A stretch of 19,497 bases of DNA from Micrococcaceae bacterium UBA4005. Its GTDB lineage: Bacteria; Actinomycetota; Actinomycetes; Actinomycetales; Micrococcaceae. Position numbers and translations under genes: made by a program. Below are positions 9,051 through 17,010 of this stretch, piece by piece. The notes below the pieces were generated by a model. It had not been told where the DNA came from and made no database searches. It saw only the letters and a list, made by a program, of their open reading frames with translations. Location: contig DGBL01000027.1 in NCBI GenBank assembly GCA_002384315.1, positions 1-19,497 on the forward strand, read 5' to 3'. The first letter of the stretch is position 1. The number at the start of each line of letters is the position of its first letter.

Positions 9051-10697
9051 CTAAGACTCTATCTTCCAGTCGGCAAGCACAGAGAATCCGTGCCGTGTCA
9101 ATGCGGCAGCCAACTCCACGCGGTCGTCAAGGGGCACATTCACCCCCTTGATTTCCTGCCAGATCTCATGTCCCCGACCGGCCACTACGATCGTATCCAG
9201 CGGCGAGGCAAGGGCCACGGCCCGTTCGATGGCGACCGCGCGGGGTGCTACCTCCAGGATTTCGCACGCAAGGTGCTGGTTGGCACGGGCCTCAAGCGCC
9301 CCAGCCAGCACGGCGCGCCGGATGGACCCCGGATCCTCGTCGTGCGGATCATCGTCGGTGACAATGACGACGTCGGCCAGTTGCGCGGCGGTTGCACCCA
9401 TGATGGGGCGCTTGGTCTCGTCGCGCTGGCCGGTGGCGCCGAAGACCACGATCAGGCGCGAGTTTGCCGAGGTTGCGCGCAAAGAGGTCAGAGTCCGGCT
9501 CAGCGCGTCCGTATTATGCGCGAAGTCAACGATGGCGCGAGGGTGTTCACCGATGAGTTGCATCCGGCCCGGGACCGCCGTGGTGAACGGGTCATGGAGA
9601 TCGGCGGCAGCCTGCAGGCTCGCGCAGTCAACACCCGAGGCGAGCACCATCACCGCGGCAAGGGCGGCATTGGCGACGTTGAAAGTTCCCGGCAGGCCCG
9701 TGCGCAGTGATAGCGTCTGCCCCGCGCTACCAGTCAGGATGAACCTATGGCCCGAACCATCCGGTTCCAGCTCCGATACGTGCCAGTCGGCGTCCGTCCT
9801 TGCGCCGTCGGTGCGTAGCGTGATGACTGGGCAAGTCGCTGCTGCCGCCATTTGCTCGCCCCATGTGTCGTCGATGCACACCACCGCAATCCCGCAGCGC
9901 GAGCGGCGGAAGAGCTTTCCCTTGGCGTCCCGGTAGGCCTCCATGGTGCCGTGCAGATCCAGGTGGTCCTGCGTGAGGTTCGTGAACCCGGCAACGTCGA
10001 ACCACACACCGTCAACCCGCCCGAATTCGAGGGCATGGGAGGAGACCTCCATCGCCGTGGCATCCAGCGTTCGTTCGCGCATCAGCGCCAGTAGCGAGTG
10101 CACCTGCGGAGCTTCGGGAGTGGTGAGCGCACTCGGGATCGACTCTGCGCCGGCAAGGATCTCGATGGTTCCGATCAGCCCGGTCGTTTGTCCCAACGCC
10201 TGCAGCAGCGAGGCCACAAAATAGCTGGTCGTGGTCTTTCCGTTGGTTCCGGTCACGCCGAAGAGTTTCGGGCGCGGTTCAGCTGCCGGTTGGCTGGAGA
10301 AGATTGCCGCCGCCAGCGGTCCAGTCAGTTCTCGCACGTCGGCACAGACGAAGACCGGCACGCCGAACGGCGCTGGCTGGCTGGCGATCATGCCCGCCCC
10401 CGTGGCGTCGGTCAGAATGGCCGCGGCACCATGGCGTATGGCTGCTGACGCGAATTCCGCACCGTGGGTCCGGGCGCCTGGCGCAGCGATATAGAGATCC
10501 CCGGGCTGGATCTGCCGCGAGTCGAGACAAACCCCGGTGAGCGCCACCGACGCCGCGGGATGCTCCGCTGCGCTGACTGTGCCGATACGAACAGCAGGCA
10601 GTCCGGCGGGGAGCTGCCGAAGGGCATCCCTGAATGTGCAGGGCTGGATATGACGGGGACGCATCGCGGTACGCGAGTCCCCAGACGAGGAAATCAT
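9051..10697 (-). CDS. murE: MurE, UDP-MurNAc-dipeptide ligase, probably L-lysine-adding
   Basis: MurE adds the third residue of the stem peptide. The 548-residue protein shows CLDSRQIQPGDLYIA (58-72), the P-loop [13 protein letters not shown] (147-159), the central TNLTQDHLDLHG (239-250), DFAHNTDAL (391-399) and AGRGHE (506-511). The substrate motif is DDDPHDEDP (448-456). Diaminopimelate enzymes carry DNPR here, with Arg contacting the DAP carboxylate; His at that position suggests L-lysine (A3-alpha type, as in Arthrobacter), by inference. The start ATG used lies 22 bp after ftsI with only a distant GGAAG; the Met at residue 12, preceded by GGGGA about 12 nt away, is a possible alternative. 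Confidence 0.94.
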   Translation of the reverse strand: MISSSGDSRTAMRPRHIQPCTFRDALRQLPAGLPAVRIGTVSAAEHPAASVALTGVCLDSRQIQPGDLYIAAPGARTHGAEFASAAIRHGAAAILTDATGAGMIASQPAPFGVPVFVCADVRELTGPLAAAIFSSQPAAEPRPKLFGVTGTNGKTTTSYFVASLLQALGQTTGLIGTIEILAGAESIPSALTTPEAPQVHSLLALMRERTLDATAMEVSSHALEFGRVDGVWFDVAGFTNLTQDHLDLHGTMEAYRDAKGKLFRRSRCGIAVVCIDDTWGEQMAAAATCPVITLRTDGARTDADWHVSELEPDGSGHRFILTGSAGQTLSLRTGLPGTFNVANAALAAVMVLASGVDCASLQAAADLHDPFTTAVPGRMQLIGEHPRAIVDFAHNTDALSRTLTSLRATSANSRLIVVFGATGQRDETKRPIMGATAAQLADVVIVTDDDPHDEDPGSIRRAVLAGALEARANQHLACEILEVAPRAVAIERAVALASPLDTIVVAGRGHEIWQEIKGVNVPLDDRVELAAALTRHGFSVLADWKIES

Positions 10698-10719
10698 GGG
10701 CTCGTGGGCTGCTTCCGAC

Positions 10720-12510
10720 TCAGTATTCCACCGGGTAAATGTCGGGTTTTCCGGTAGATGGTGGGACGTTCTTCGAATTGAGGACTTGCATCATGACCTT
10801 CTGGAAAGATTCCCCTGGAACCAGATAGTACAGATCGCCCTGGGGCCGCTGGAGAGTCACTACCACCACATATTCCGGATCCTCCATCGGAGCCATTCCA
10901 ACGTAGGACAACGTGTAGCCATCGTAACCGCCCGTCGGTCCAGGCGCTTCCGCCGTCCCGGTCTTGGATCCAACCCGGTACTGATCCAATGCGCCCGATT
11001 TTCCCGAACCTTCAATGGTGACGGTCTCCAGCATTTTCTGCAGTTTCGACGCGGTGTCGCCCGAAACCACATCGATTCCTGCTGCCTGGGGCACCTGGTG
11101 CTCGGTCCCGTCCGGGTCGATATAGGCGTCGATCAGACGCGGCTGCAAACGCACGCCGTCATTCGCAATGGTCTGGTACACCATGGCCGTGTGCAGGGCG
11201 GTTTGCGCCAGACCCTGGCCGAAGAGGACCGTGTACTGCTGCCTGTCATCCCACTGCTCCGGCTTGGCCAGCAGTCCGGAAGATTCGCTGTACAGTCCGG
11301 TGTTCAGCGGCTGTCCGATCCCGAACTTGGTGAGCCAGTCGTAACGTTGCTGCTTGGTCAGCTGCTCGCCCACCATCACGGTTCCCGTGTTCATGGAGCG
11401 CGCGAAGATCCCGGCTACGGTGCGCTTTTCGAGACCGTGTTCGAATGCGTCCTTGAAGGTCTGGTTACCTACGGTATACGTCGGCGGTGTCTCGAACCGC
11501 GACGTCGGTTCCACGATTCCTTCCTCGATGGCCGCAGCCATGGTGATCAGTTTCGTGGTGGAACCCGGTTCGAACGCGGCGCTCACCGAAAACGGGCTGC
11601 GCAGCTCCGGATCGGTGGCGCCCGGGTTGTTCGGATCAGGGGTGGTCGACTCGGCCATGGCCTTGATCGCCCCCGTTTTCGCCTCCACCACCACAATGTT
11701 TCCCCAGTCGGCGCCGTACTCGTTTACCTGGGAAGCGATGGTCTGCTGCGCAAACCACTGCAGGTCCTGGTCGATCGTGAGCTTCACGGAACGGCCGTCC
11801 ACCGCAGGAACGTCCTCGTTGGTGGCGTAGGGAATGCGTATACCGTCCCCGCCGATCTCGAAAGTCTTGCTCCCTGCCTCGCCCCTGAGGAGCTTGTCTT
11901 GCGACAGTTCAAGCCCCTCGCGGGCTTCCCCATCCGGGCCCACATACCCGATAATCGATCCCGCTACCGGACCCGCAGGGTAGGTGCGCTGGCTCGTCTC
12001 GTCCGCATAGACGCCGGGCACCCCTACCACTAGGGCCCTGTTCTTCACTTCCGGAGTTACCGCCCGGGCCACATAATTGAAACTTTTGTCTCCGATAATG
12101 GCGTCTTCCAGCGTGGCTGCGTCCACCCCAAGGATTGCAGAGAGCTCCTGCATGCCCTGTTCCATGGGGATCCCGGTCTCACGTACGTTCGTGTCGGGAT
12201 TGAAGCGGTCGAAGGTCGCCCCCGAGTTCAGCCGCTGGTCAACCACAATGTCGAAGCGCTCGATACTGCGCGCCAGGTAGTTCCCGTTCGCGTCCAGGAT
12301 CGCCCCCCGCTCCGGCTGCACCGGGGTCGTGGTGAGCCGCTTCGAGAGTCCGGCCTGAGCCATCCCACCCAGATCGAGCGCCTGGAGCTGGAAAAGACGC
12401 ACGCCCAGCACCAACAGCAGCACCAACACGAAGGCAAGTCCGAAGCGCAGTCTCCGGGAACTAAGCGCCACACGCAGCGCGTCGGGGTCTTCCAACGGTG
12501 TTTTTGCCAC
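10720..12510 (-). CDS. ftsI: FtsI/PBP3-type septal peptidoglycan transpeptidase (class B PBP)
   Basis: FtsI crosslinks septal peptidoglycan made by FtsW. With the GTG start the protein is 596 residues: a short cytoplasmic tail, one transmembrane anchor (about 22-40, FGLAFVLVLLLVLGVRLF), a PBP dimerisation domain (about 64-215, with PERGAILDANGNYLA), and a transpeptidase domain with SXXK at STTK (317-320), SXN at SMN (372-374) and KTGT (516-519). No PASTA domain follows. The frame is open to 12633, but GTG at 12508-12510 has AAGGA 5 nt upstream and gives the normal short tail, so it was chosen. The gene lies 61 bp downstream of the ftsL-like gene. Confidence 0.95.
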   Translation of the reverse strand: MAKTPLEDPDALRVALSSRRLRFGLAFVLVLLLVLGVRLFQLQALDLGGMAQAGLSKRLTTTPVQPERGAILDANGNYLARSIERFDIVVDQRLNSGATFDRFNPDTNVRETGIPMEQGMQELSAILGVDAATLEDAIIGDKSFNYVARAVTPEVKNRALVVGVPGVYADETSQRTYPAGPVAGSIIGYVGPDGEAREGLELSQDKLLRGEAGSKTFEIGGDGIRIPYATNEDVPAVDGRSVKLTIDQDLQWFAQQTIASQVNEYGADWGNIVVVEAKTGAIKAMAESTTPDPNNPGATDPELRSPFSVSAAFEPGSTTKLITMAAAIEEGIVEPTSRFETPPTYTVGNQTFKDAFEHGLEKRTVAGIFARSMNTGTVMVGEQLTKQQRYDWLTKFGIGQPLNTGLYSESSGLLAKPEQWDDRQQYTVLFGQGLAQTALHTAMVYQTIANDGVRLQPRLIDAYIDPDGTEHQVPQAAGIDVVSGDTASKLQKMLETVTIEGSGKSGALDQYRVGSKTGTAEAPGPTGGYDGYTLSYVGMAPMEDPEYVVVVTLQRPQGDLYYLVPGESFQKVMMQVLNSKNVPPSTGKPDIYPVEY

Positions 12511-12571
12511 GGAATTCCTTGTCAATCGGAGCGGAAGGCCAGCTAGTGCAATGGTGGTGCGTCCACATAAC

Positions 12572-13234
12572 CTACGGGATTGACTGCCGCGGCGCCGGAA
12601 GCGTGCCGCCCGTGTCCGCAATCTCCCGAGCAACGCCTTGGGCGTTGCTCACAGCCGGGGGTGTGACTGACTCAATGGTTTTCGTTACGGTGTCCTTCGG
12701 GACCGGCGGCGGCAGAACGGCCTGCGGCAAAACCTCCGCCACAGTCACCTCCGGTGCAGCCACAACCACTCGCGGCCCATTGCCGTCTTTGGCCGGCTCC
12801 GGAACGCCCGCAACCTTCAACGTACTGACATCGATTGTTCCGAAGGTCGCCGAAGCCACCATTCCGAGTTCCGTTGCCGCCGCTGCGAGGTTCTGCGGGG
12901 CTGCCTGGTCCTCAATCTTCTGGACCAACGCCTGGTTTTCCTGGTTGAGCCCGATCTGCTGGTTCCGGAGCTGGACAAGTTCGTATTGCGTACTGGAGAC
13001 AGAGATGTTGAGCATTAACACCGTGGCCAGGGCTACTACGAGGACTGCGAAGCTGAAGACTGCGAACGGCATCCGCCGTCGTGTGGCTCGGGGTGGCACG
13101 AGGGAAAGCGGCGTGCGTACTTTATGGCCCGGGGCACCCTCGCGCTCCCGGCGGGATGGAAAGGTGGACAGGGCGTTGTTGCCTGCGCTGAGAGAGGTAG
13201 CCACTATCTGGGTGGCGAGCGGTGCCTGGCTCAT
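12572..13234 (-). CDS. ftsL: FtsL-like septum formation protein with extended C-terminus
   Basis: The position between rsmH and ftsI and the architecture identify this as the small bitopic divisome protein FtsL. It has a basic cytoplasmic tail (1-54), one transmembrane helix (about 57-77) and a coiled coil rich in Gln, Asn and Leu (about 82-112). In E. coli, FtsL pairs with FtsB and FtsQ and activates FtsWI. The 220-residue length exceeds typical FtsL (about 120): about 100 residues rich in Val, Pro and Ala follow the coiled coil. The frame is open far upstream inside rsmH, but the ATG at 13232-13234 overlaps the rsmH TGA and has AGGAAG upstream. FtsL is poorly conserved, so the name rests partly on synteny. 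Confidence 0.82.
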   Translation of the reverse strand: MSQAPLATQIVATSLSAGNNALSTFPSRREREGAPGHKVRTPLSLVPPRATRRRMPFAVFSFAVLVVALATVLMLNISVSSTQYELVQLRNQQIGLNQENQALVQKIEDQAAPQNLAAAATELGMVASATFGTIDVSTLKVAGVPEPAKDGNGPRVVVAAPEVTVAEVLPQAVLPPPVPKDTVTKTIESVTPPAVSNAQGVAREIADTGGTLPAPRQSIP

Positions 13235-14259
13235 CGAGTCTTCCTGTTCGTTCTCCCGGCGCCTGCCGTATTTCGATGTGGTGTGGTCCTGGTGCGTTGA
13301 ACTGCGCGGAGTCTGGCCGAAGCGGCCCGGGGGTTCTCTTCGACCTCCTGCGCAGTGGGTGACTCGGTGCCGCGCGTCAGTGAGGTTAAGTACGCTTTGT
13401 GTTCCTCGAGCTCCACCGGAAAGCCCACGGGAGCCGACGAGCGGGTGCCCGCCGAGAAGGCGGTCTTGACGATGCGGTCCTCCAGCGAGTGGTAGGACAT
13501 TGCCACTACCCGGCCGCCGACGACGGTTGCCTCTATCGCTGCGGGAATTGCCCGGCCCAGCACCGATAACTCCTCGTTGACTTCGATGCGCAGCGCCTGG
13601 AAGGTCCGTTTTGCCGGGTGTCCGCCGGTCCGTGCCGCGGAGGCCGGGACGACGGAGCGAATCACCTCGACCAACTCTGCGGTGGTGGCCAGGGGCTTCG
13701 CGCTTCGCGCAGTCCCTATCGCGGTGGCGATCCGGCCAGCGAACTTCTCCTCCCCCCACGCTCGGATAATGCGTTGCAGCTCTTCTACCGAATACGTGTT
13801 CACGACGTCGGCCGCTGTGCGACCCTGGCTCTTGTCCATCCGCATGTCCAGCGGTGCGTCGAAGGAGTAGGCGAATCCACGCTCGTGCTCGTCGAGCTGC
13901 AATGAGGAAACACCCAGGTCAAACAGCACACCGTCAACTGCTGCGATGCCGAGGTCGGCTAGCACCGCACCAAGTTCGTCGTATACGGCATGGACGAGGT
14001 CAGTGCGGCCCTCAAAGGCAGCGAGCCGGGTTCCAGCCAGGCTCAGCGCCTCGGTGTCACGGTCGATTCCCACGAGATGCGCGTCCGGGAACGTGCGGAG
14101 CATGTATTCGCAGTGCCCTCCCATGCCGAGCGTTGCATCAACAAGCACGGGAGTACGTCCGGCCGCACGCGCGGCATCCACCGCGGGGGCCAACAGCGCA
14201 ATACAGCGTTCGCGCAGCACCGGTATATGGCGTTCGGCGGCGGGGCGCTCTTCGACCAT
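13231..14259 (-). CDS. rsmH: RsmH (MraW), 16S rRNA m4C1402 methyltransferase
   Basis: RsmH is a SAM-dependent enzyme that N4-methylates C1402 in the decoding site of 16S rRNA. The 342-residue protein has HIPVL (11-15), the SAM-binding DATLGMGGH (41-49), GIDRDTEAL (64-72), [11 protein letters not shown] (113-123), [18 protein letters not shown] (214-231) and SYHSLEDR (255-262), all diagnostic. The C-terminal tail is Arg/Thr-rich, as is common in actinobacteria. The frame is open back to 14466, but the ATG at 14257-14259 has a strong GGAGAGG ribosome binding site and gives the family length. The gene precedes ftsL with an ATGA overlap. Confidence 0.96.
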   Translation of the reverse strand: MVEERPAAERHIPVLRERCIALLAPAVDAARAAGRTPVLVDATLGMGGHCEYMLRTFPDAHLVGIDRDTEALSLAGTRLAAFEGRTDLVHAVYDELGAVLADLGIAAVDGVLFDLGVSSLQLDEHERGFAYSFDAPLDMRMDKSQGRTAADVVNTYSVEELQRIIRAWGEEKFAGRIATAIGTARSAKPLATTAELVEVIRSVVPASAARTGGHPAKRTFQALRIEVNEELSVLGRAIPAAIEATVVGGRVVAMSYHSLEDRIVKTAFSAGTRSSAPVGFPVELEEHKAYLTSLTRGTESPTAQEVEENPRAASARLRAVQRTRTTPHRNTAGAGRTNRKTR

Positions 14260-14389
14260 GCCCCTCTCCTTTCTCCGATGACGCCAGGCAATTCCAGCTT
14301 GTTGGTGTGTTCTTTCGTGGGCAGATACCTCGTCACCCGCGACCCGGGCTTCTTGGACCAGATCCCCATCCGACCGGATACCCGATCCG

Positions 14390-14415
14390 CCTGACTCCGG
14401 GGAAGGTGAGTCAGG
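14390..14415 (-). ncRNA. Leader hairpin resembling the mraW RNA motif
   Basis: In the 213-bp gap between mraZ and rsmH (mraW) the minus strand contains perfect 8-bp arms CCTGACTC and GAGTCAGG around a 10-nt loop, ACCTTCCCCG. No U-tract follows, so it is not an ordinary terminator. I recall the published mraW RNA motif of actinobacteria as a hairpin upstream of mraW with a conserved CUUCCCC terminal loop, and this loop contains CTTCCCC. The match is from memory, not a covariance-model search. It lies about 130 nt before the rsmH start codon and may tune expression of the downstream cluster. Confidence 0.65.
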
Positions 14416-14472
14416 AGGTCGCGCAGTCCGGCGGCTGGAGGTCTCATTCAAGATGCTCCGCGTCATGTCGGT

Positions 14473-14904
14473 TCAGATGATGCCCGGCAGTGCGTCTTCA
14501 TCGGTCTCTGAAAATGCCGTCTCCTTTTCATCCAGATAGGCGTTCCAGGCGTCGGCAGCCCAGATTTCCGCGCGCGCCCCGGCTCCGATAACCGCTAGTT
14601 CCCGGTCAAGTCCCGCATAGGACCGCAGAGCCGGAGGAATGGTGATCCGGCCCTGTTTGTCGGGCACCTCATCCGAGGCGCCCGAGAGGAACACCCTGAT
14701 GTAGTCCCGTGCCTGACGGGAAGAAATCGGGGCCGACCGCATCTGCTCGTGAACCTTCTCAAACTCGTCCTGGCTGAAAACGTAGATGCACCGTTCCTGA
14801 CCCCTCGTCAGCACCAGTCCGGACGCAAGTTCGTCCCGGAATTTCGCCGGCAGGATGAGCCTGCCTTTGTCATCCAAGCGCGGAGTGTGCGTCCCGAGGA
14901 ACAT
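14473..14904 (-). CDS. mraZ: MraZ, transcriptional regulator of the dcw cluster
   Basis: MraZ is a nucleoid-associated regulator of the SpoVT/AbrB-like fold that forms ring oligomers and binds repeats in its own promoter; in E. coli it represses the dcw operon. The 143-residue protein has two tandem MraZ domains, with [16 protein letters not shown] (11-26) and [18 protein letters not shown] (81-98). The length is normal. The start ATG (14902-14904) follows a purine-rich AGGCGGTGATGG; the beginning [15 protein letters not shown] fits the family exactly. It is the first gene of the cluster and is preceded by a matching array of short repeats. Confidence 0.97.
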   Translation of the reverse strand: MFLGTHTPRLDDKGRLILPAKFRDELASGLVLTRGQERCIYVFSQDEFEKVHEQMRSAPISSRQARDYIRVFLSGASDEVPDKQGRITIPPALRSYAGLDRELAVIGAGARAEIWAADAWNAYLDEKETAFSETDEDALPGII

Positions 14905-14953
14905 CCATCACCGCCTGTTCTGAGCTTGTCGAGGGTTCCACGTTGCCGCTTCG

Positions 14954-14988
14954 CCCCTATATCCCCCACTTTACTCCACAATCCTCCA
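14954..14988 (-). promoter_or_regulatory. MraZ-box array (four pentamers, 10-bp period)
   Basis: On the minus strand the pentamers TGGAG (14984-14988), TGGAG (14974-14978), TGGGG (14964-14968) and AGGGG (14954-14958) follow one another with exact 5-nt spacers. MraZ is known to bind direct repeats of a TGGGN-type pentamer separated by 5 nt in its own promoter. A further TGGAG at 15014-15018 is in the same 10-bp phase. The array covers the predicted promoter spacer and -10, which fits repression by occlusion. Recognition is by pattern only. Confidence 0.75.
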
Positions 14989-14995
14989 TCGTCAA
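14968..14995 (-). promoter_or_regulatory. Predicted mraZ (dcw operon) promoter
   Basis: The minus strand has TTGACG (14990-14995) as -35, a 16-bp spacer, and TAAAGT (14968-14973) as -10, placing transcription start roughly 55-60 nt before the mraZ start codon. The first two MraZ-type pentamers lie in the spacer and the third overlaps the -10. There is no competing start signal as good nearby. It is assigned from sequence likeness only. Confidence 0.5.
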
Positions 14996-15093
14996 TTCAT
15001 TTTGGGTGTTTCGCTCCACCATTTGTGGGAGTGCGCCGCGCAGTTCCGGGCATAGGAGTAGTGGAGGGATGTGGAAGGGGCATGGGCATGGCG

Positions 15094-15137
15094 TTAACCA
15101 GTGAAGGACCCGCCGAGGCGGGTCCTTCACCGGTTAA
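15094..15137 (-). terminator. Near-perfect palindromic terminator after the DUF3040 gene
   Basis: A 14-bp perfect stem (15101-15114 with 15117-15130, beginning GTGAAGG and closing with CCTTCAC) has a 2-nt GA centre. After one mismatch it is extended by TTAACC (15094-15099) pairing with GGTTAA (15132-15137). It begins 14 bp beyond the DUF3040 stop codon and lies before the mraZ promoter, so it should insulate the dcw operon. No long U-tract follows on either strand, which is common for high-GC actinobacterial terminators. Confidence 0.75.
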
Positions 15138-15151
15138 GAGCGTCTATCTGA

Positions 15152-15529
15152 TTATTGTTCGTCTTTCTTGCGCTCGTCCCATTTTTCTTCGAGCGTACTC
15201 ATGAAACCTGGCCTGGCAGGGGACGCGCTGCGGGGCTGCACCCCGGGCGTCGACGGGACAGCCTCCGCCCGCCCTTTGGTCGTAGCGAAGTACACGCCCG
15301 CACCCATGATGAGGAAACCAAGCACCCCGAGGACGATCAGCTGATAGGCGATGCCCGCCAGTAACGTTGAAATTCCGGCGATCGTGATCAGGGCACCAAT
15401 GACCAGCTTCCGGGTCGACATCGACCGGCGAGTGCTTGAAGCCATAGAGTGCGCGAACTTGGGGTCATCGGTGTGTAGTTGCCGCTCTAGCTGGTCAAGC
15501 AGCTGCTGCTCGTGTTCTGAGAGTGCCAT
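15152..15529 (-). CDS. DUF3040 family small membrane protein
   Basis: The 125-residue protein begins MALSEHEQQLLDQLE and continues to DDPKFA, the signature of the actinobacterial DUF3040 family. An amphipathic, acidic N-terminus (1-24) is followed by a basic linker, two transmembrane helices (about 42-61 and 63-83) and a Pro/Ser-rich, charged C-terminal tail. The function is unknown; the gene is commonly found beside mraZ or dinB in actinobacteria, suggesting an envelope role, which is inference. The start is firm: AAGGAGG lies 7 nt before the ATG. It ends in its own strong hairpin, so it is probably a separate transcription unit from mraZ. Confidence 0.9.
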   Translation of the reverse strand: MALSEHEQQLLDQLERQLHTDDPKFAHSMASSTRRSMSTRKLVIGALITIAGISTLLAGIAYQLIVLGVLGFLIMGAGVYFATTKGRAEAVPSTPGVQPRSASPARPGFMSTLEEKWDERKKDEQ

Positions 15530-15710
15530 GACCGCCTCCTTGGTATCAGTCCAAACGTTCCTTCACCCGACCAACGAGCCTGACTCCCGAGAGGTTCCCG
15601 GCGGGCCATCGTTCGTGCCTGATTCAAGTTTTTATATACCTCAAGAGTAGTTCCCTTAGGCATAAGTTGAAAGTCACAATGTCGCTATCAGTGCTGTGAC
15701 GTAGGCAACA
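15530..15710. other. Intergenic region between dinB and the DUF3040 gene
   Basis: This 181-bp gap holds no convincing small gene. It contains the DUF3040 ribosome binding site, an AT-rich island around 15626-15645 (TATATAAAAA on the minus strand) that could hold the DUF3040 promoter, although no -35 at proper spacing is clear, and the arms GTCACA (15673-15678) and TGTGAC (15695-15700), a weak hairpin just after dinB that might serve as its terminator. Confidence 0.35.
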
Positions 15711-16919
15711 TCACCTCTCCGGCGGGGCCTCCAGCAACCCGGCCGGCCGCACCGCTGATGCTCCGAACTTCCGGTTAACCTCGTCGAGTGCTGATTCCGC
15801 TGCCCGCCAGTTGTTATCCTGCCGGTCGAGCGTGAGTTGCTGCGGGGCTGAAGCAGACGATTGCAGGTGCTCTGCACGCAGACCGATCAACCGCACGGAC
15901 ATGGGACGCTCGCCCAGATCGTCAAGCAGGGATACCGCGGCCCGGTAGAGATGGTGCGCGGCATCTACCGGTTCGGCAAACTTGCGTGAGCGGGTGAGCG
16001 TGGAGAAATCCGTATACCGCACCTTCAGCGCCACCCCGGCGGCCTGGTGGCCCGAAGCGCGCAGGCGCGTAGCTGTTTGGTGGGCGAGCCTCAGCAGTTC
16101 GGTCCTCAGGACGGCACTGTCGCTCACATCCTGCACGAAGGTCTGCTCTGCTCCGACACTTTTTTCCTCCCGCTTGAGAACCACCGGCCGCGGATCCCTC
16201 CCCCACGCCAATTCGTGCACCTGGTAACCGGCCACGCCCAACAGTGATCGCAATGCCGAGACCGGAGTGTGGGCCAGATCGCGGACGGTACGTATCCCCA
16301 GCCGGGCCAGGGCATCCTGCGTTTTCGCTCCCACTCCCCATAACGCAGAAACCGGCAAGGTATGCAGGTAAGCCACGGTCTGATCCTGCGGGATCAACAT
16401 CAACCCATCCGGCTTGGCGGCAGTTGAGGCGATTTTGGCGACAAATTTCGTGGAGGCCGCGCCCACGCTGGCAGTGATACCGAGGCTGCTTCGAACATCG
16501 GCGCGAATCTGTTCACCGATCGTCCGCGGGTCGCCCAACCGCCTCATCGACCCGCTGATGTCTAGGAAAGCTTCATCAATACTTACTTGCTCCACCATTG
16601 GCGTGACAGACCGGAAGAGGGACATCACCGCAGCTGACACTGTTGTATATCTCTCCCGGTGAGGTTCAAGAACGACCGCGCCAGGGCACCGGCGCATCGC
16701 GATAGCCATCGGCATGGCAGAGCGGACCCCGAACTTTCGCGCCTCATATGACGCCGAGAGCACCACGGACCGGCCGGCTGGCGAACCGACAATAACGGGT
16801 AAACCCACCAAATCAGGCCTTTCCAGCAGTTCAACAGCAACGTAGAAGGCATCCATATCAATGTGCAGGATGGAGCACTCCCGATGCTGGATTTGCCCGC
16901 CTGGCTGGCCCGTTGACAC
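15711..16919 (-). CDS. dinB: DNA polymerase IV (DinB, Y-family translesion polymerase)
   Basis: DinB is an error-prone polymerase that bypasses template lesions. The 402-residue protein has the palm motif HIDMDAFYVAVE (19-30, metal ligand D21, steric-gate region F25/Y26), SYEARKFGVRSAMPM (58-72), the catalytic SIDEAFLD (113-120), a helix-hairpin-helix region (LWGVGAKTQDALARLGI, about 193-209) and a little-finger domain (about 240-355). QLTLD (361-365) near the end resembles a beta-clamp-binding peptide. The frame is open to 17042, but the upstream part is unlike the family; GTG at 16917-16919 gives a normal N-terminus. No good ribosome binding site precedes it, and TACCAT sits 6 nt upstream, so a leaderless mRNA is possible. 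No LexA-type box was seen. Confidence 0.93.
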   Translation of the reverse strand: MSTGQPGGQIQHRECSILHIDMDAFYVAVELLERPDLVGLPVIVGSPAGRSVVLSASYEARKFGVRSAMPMAIAMRRCPGAVVLEPHRERYTTVSAAVMSLFRSVTPMVEQVSIDEAFLDISGSMRRLGDPRTIGEQIRADVRSSLGITASVGAASTKFVAKIASTAAKPDGLMLIPQDQTVAYLHTLPVSALWGVGAKTQDALARLGIRTVRDLAHTPVSALRSLLGVAGYQVHELAWGRDPRPVVLKREEKSVGAEQTFVQDVSDSAVLRTELLRLAHQTATRLRASGHQAAGVALKVRYTDFSTLTRSRKFAEPVDAAHHLYRAAVSLLDDLGERPMSVRLIGLRAEHLQSSASAPQQLTLDRQDNNWRAAESALDEVNRKFGASAVRPAGLLEAPPER

Positions 16920-17010
16920 CCCACTATGGTACCTGCACAGGCCCTGCGCACCACGGGCGCCGAGACCCCTGGCACCGGTCCCGTGAGCCAGCGAACTGCG
17001 CGAGCCCGAG

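Noticed and set aside
10696-12033. 445-codon plus-strand open frame opposite ftsI
   Set aside because: The composition is Arg/His/Leu-rich with no domain, and it lies entirely antisense to a well-supported ftsI; a codon-bias artefact.
13235-13759. N-terminal extension of the FtsL-like frame inside rsmH
   Set aside because: The translated extension is a shadow of rsmH, and the ATG at 13232-13234 with ATGA coupling fits the operon pattern.
14260-14466. N-terminal extension of RsmH by 69 codons starting just after mraZ
   Set aside because: The extension is unlike RsmH, the gap carries an RNA hairpin, and the internal ATG has a strong GGAGAGG site and gives the family length.
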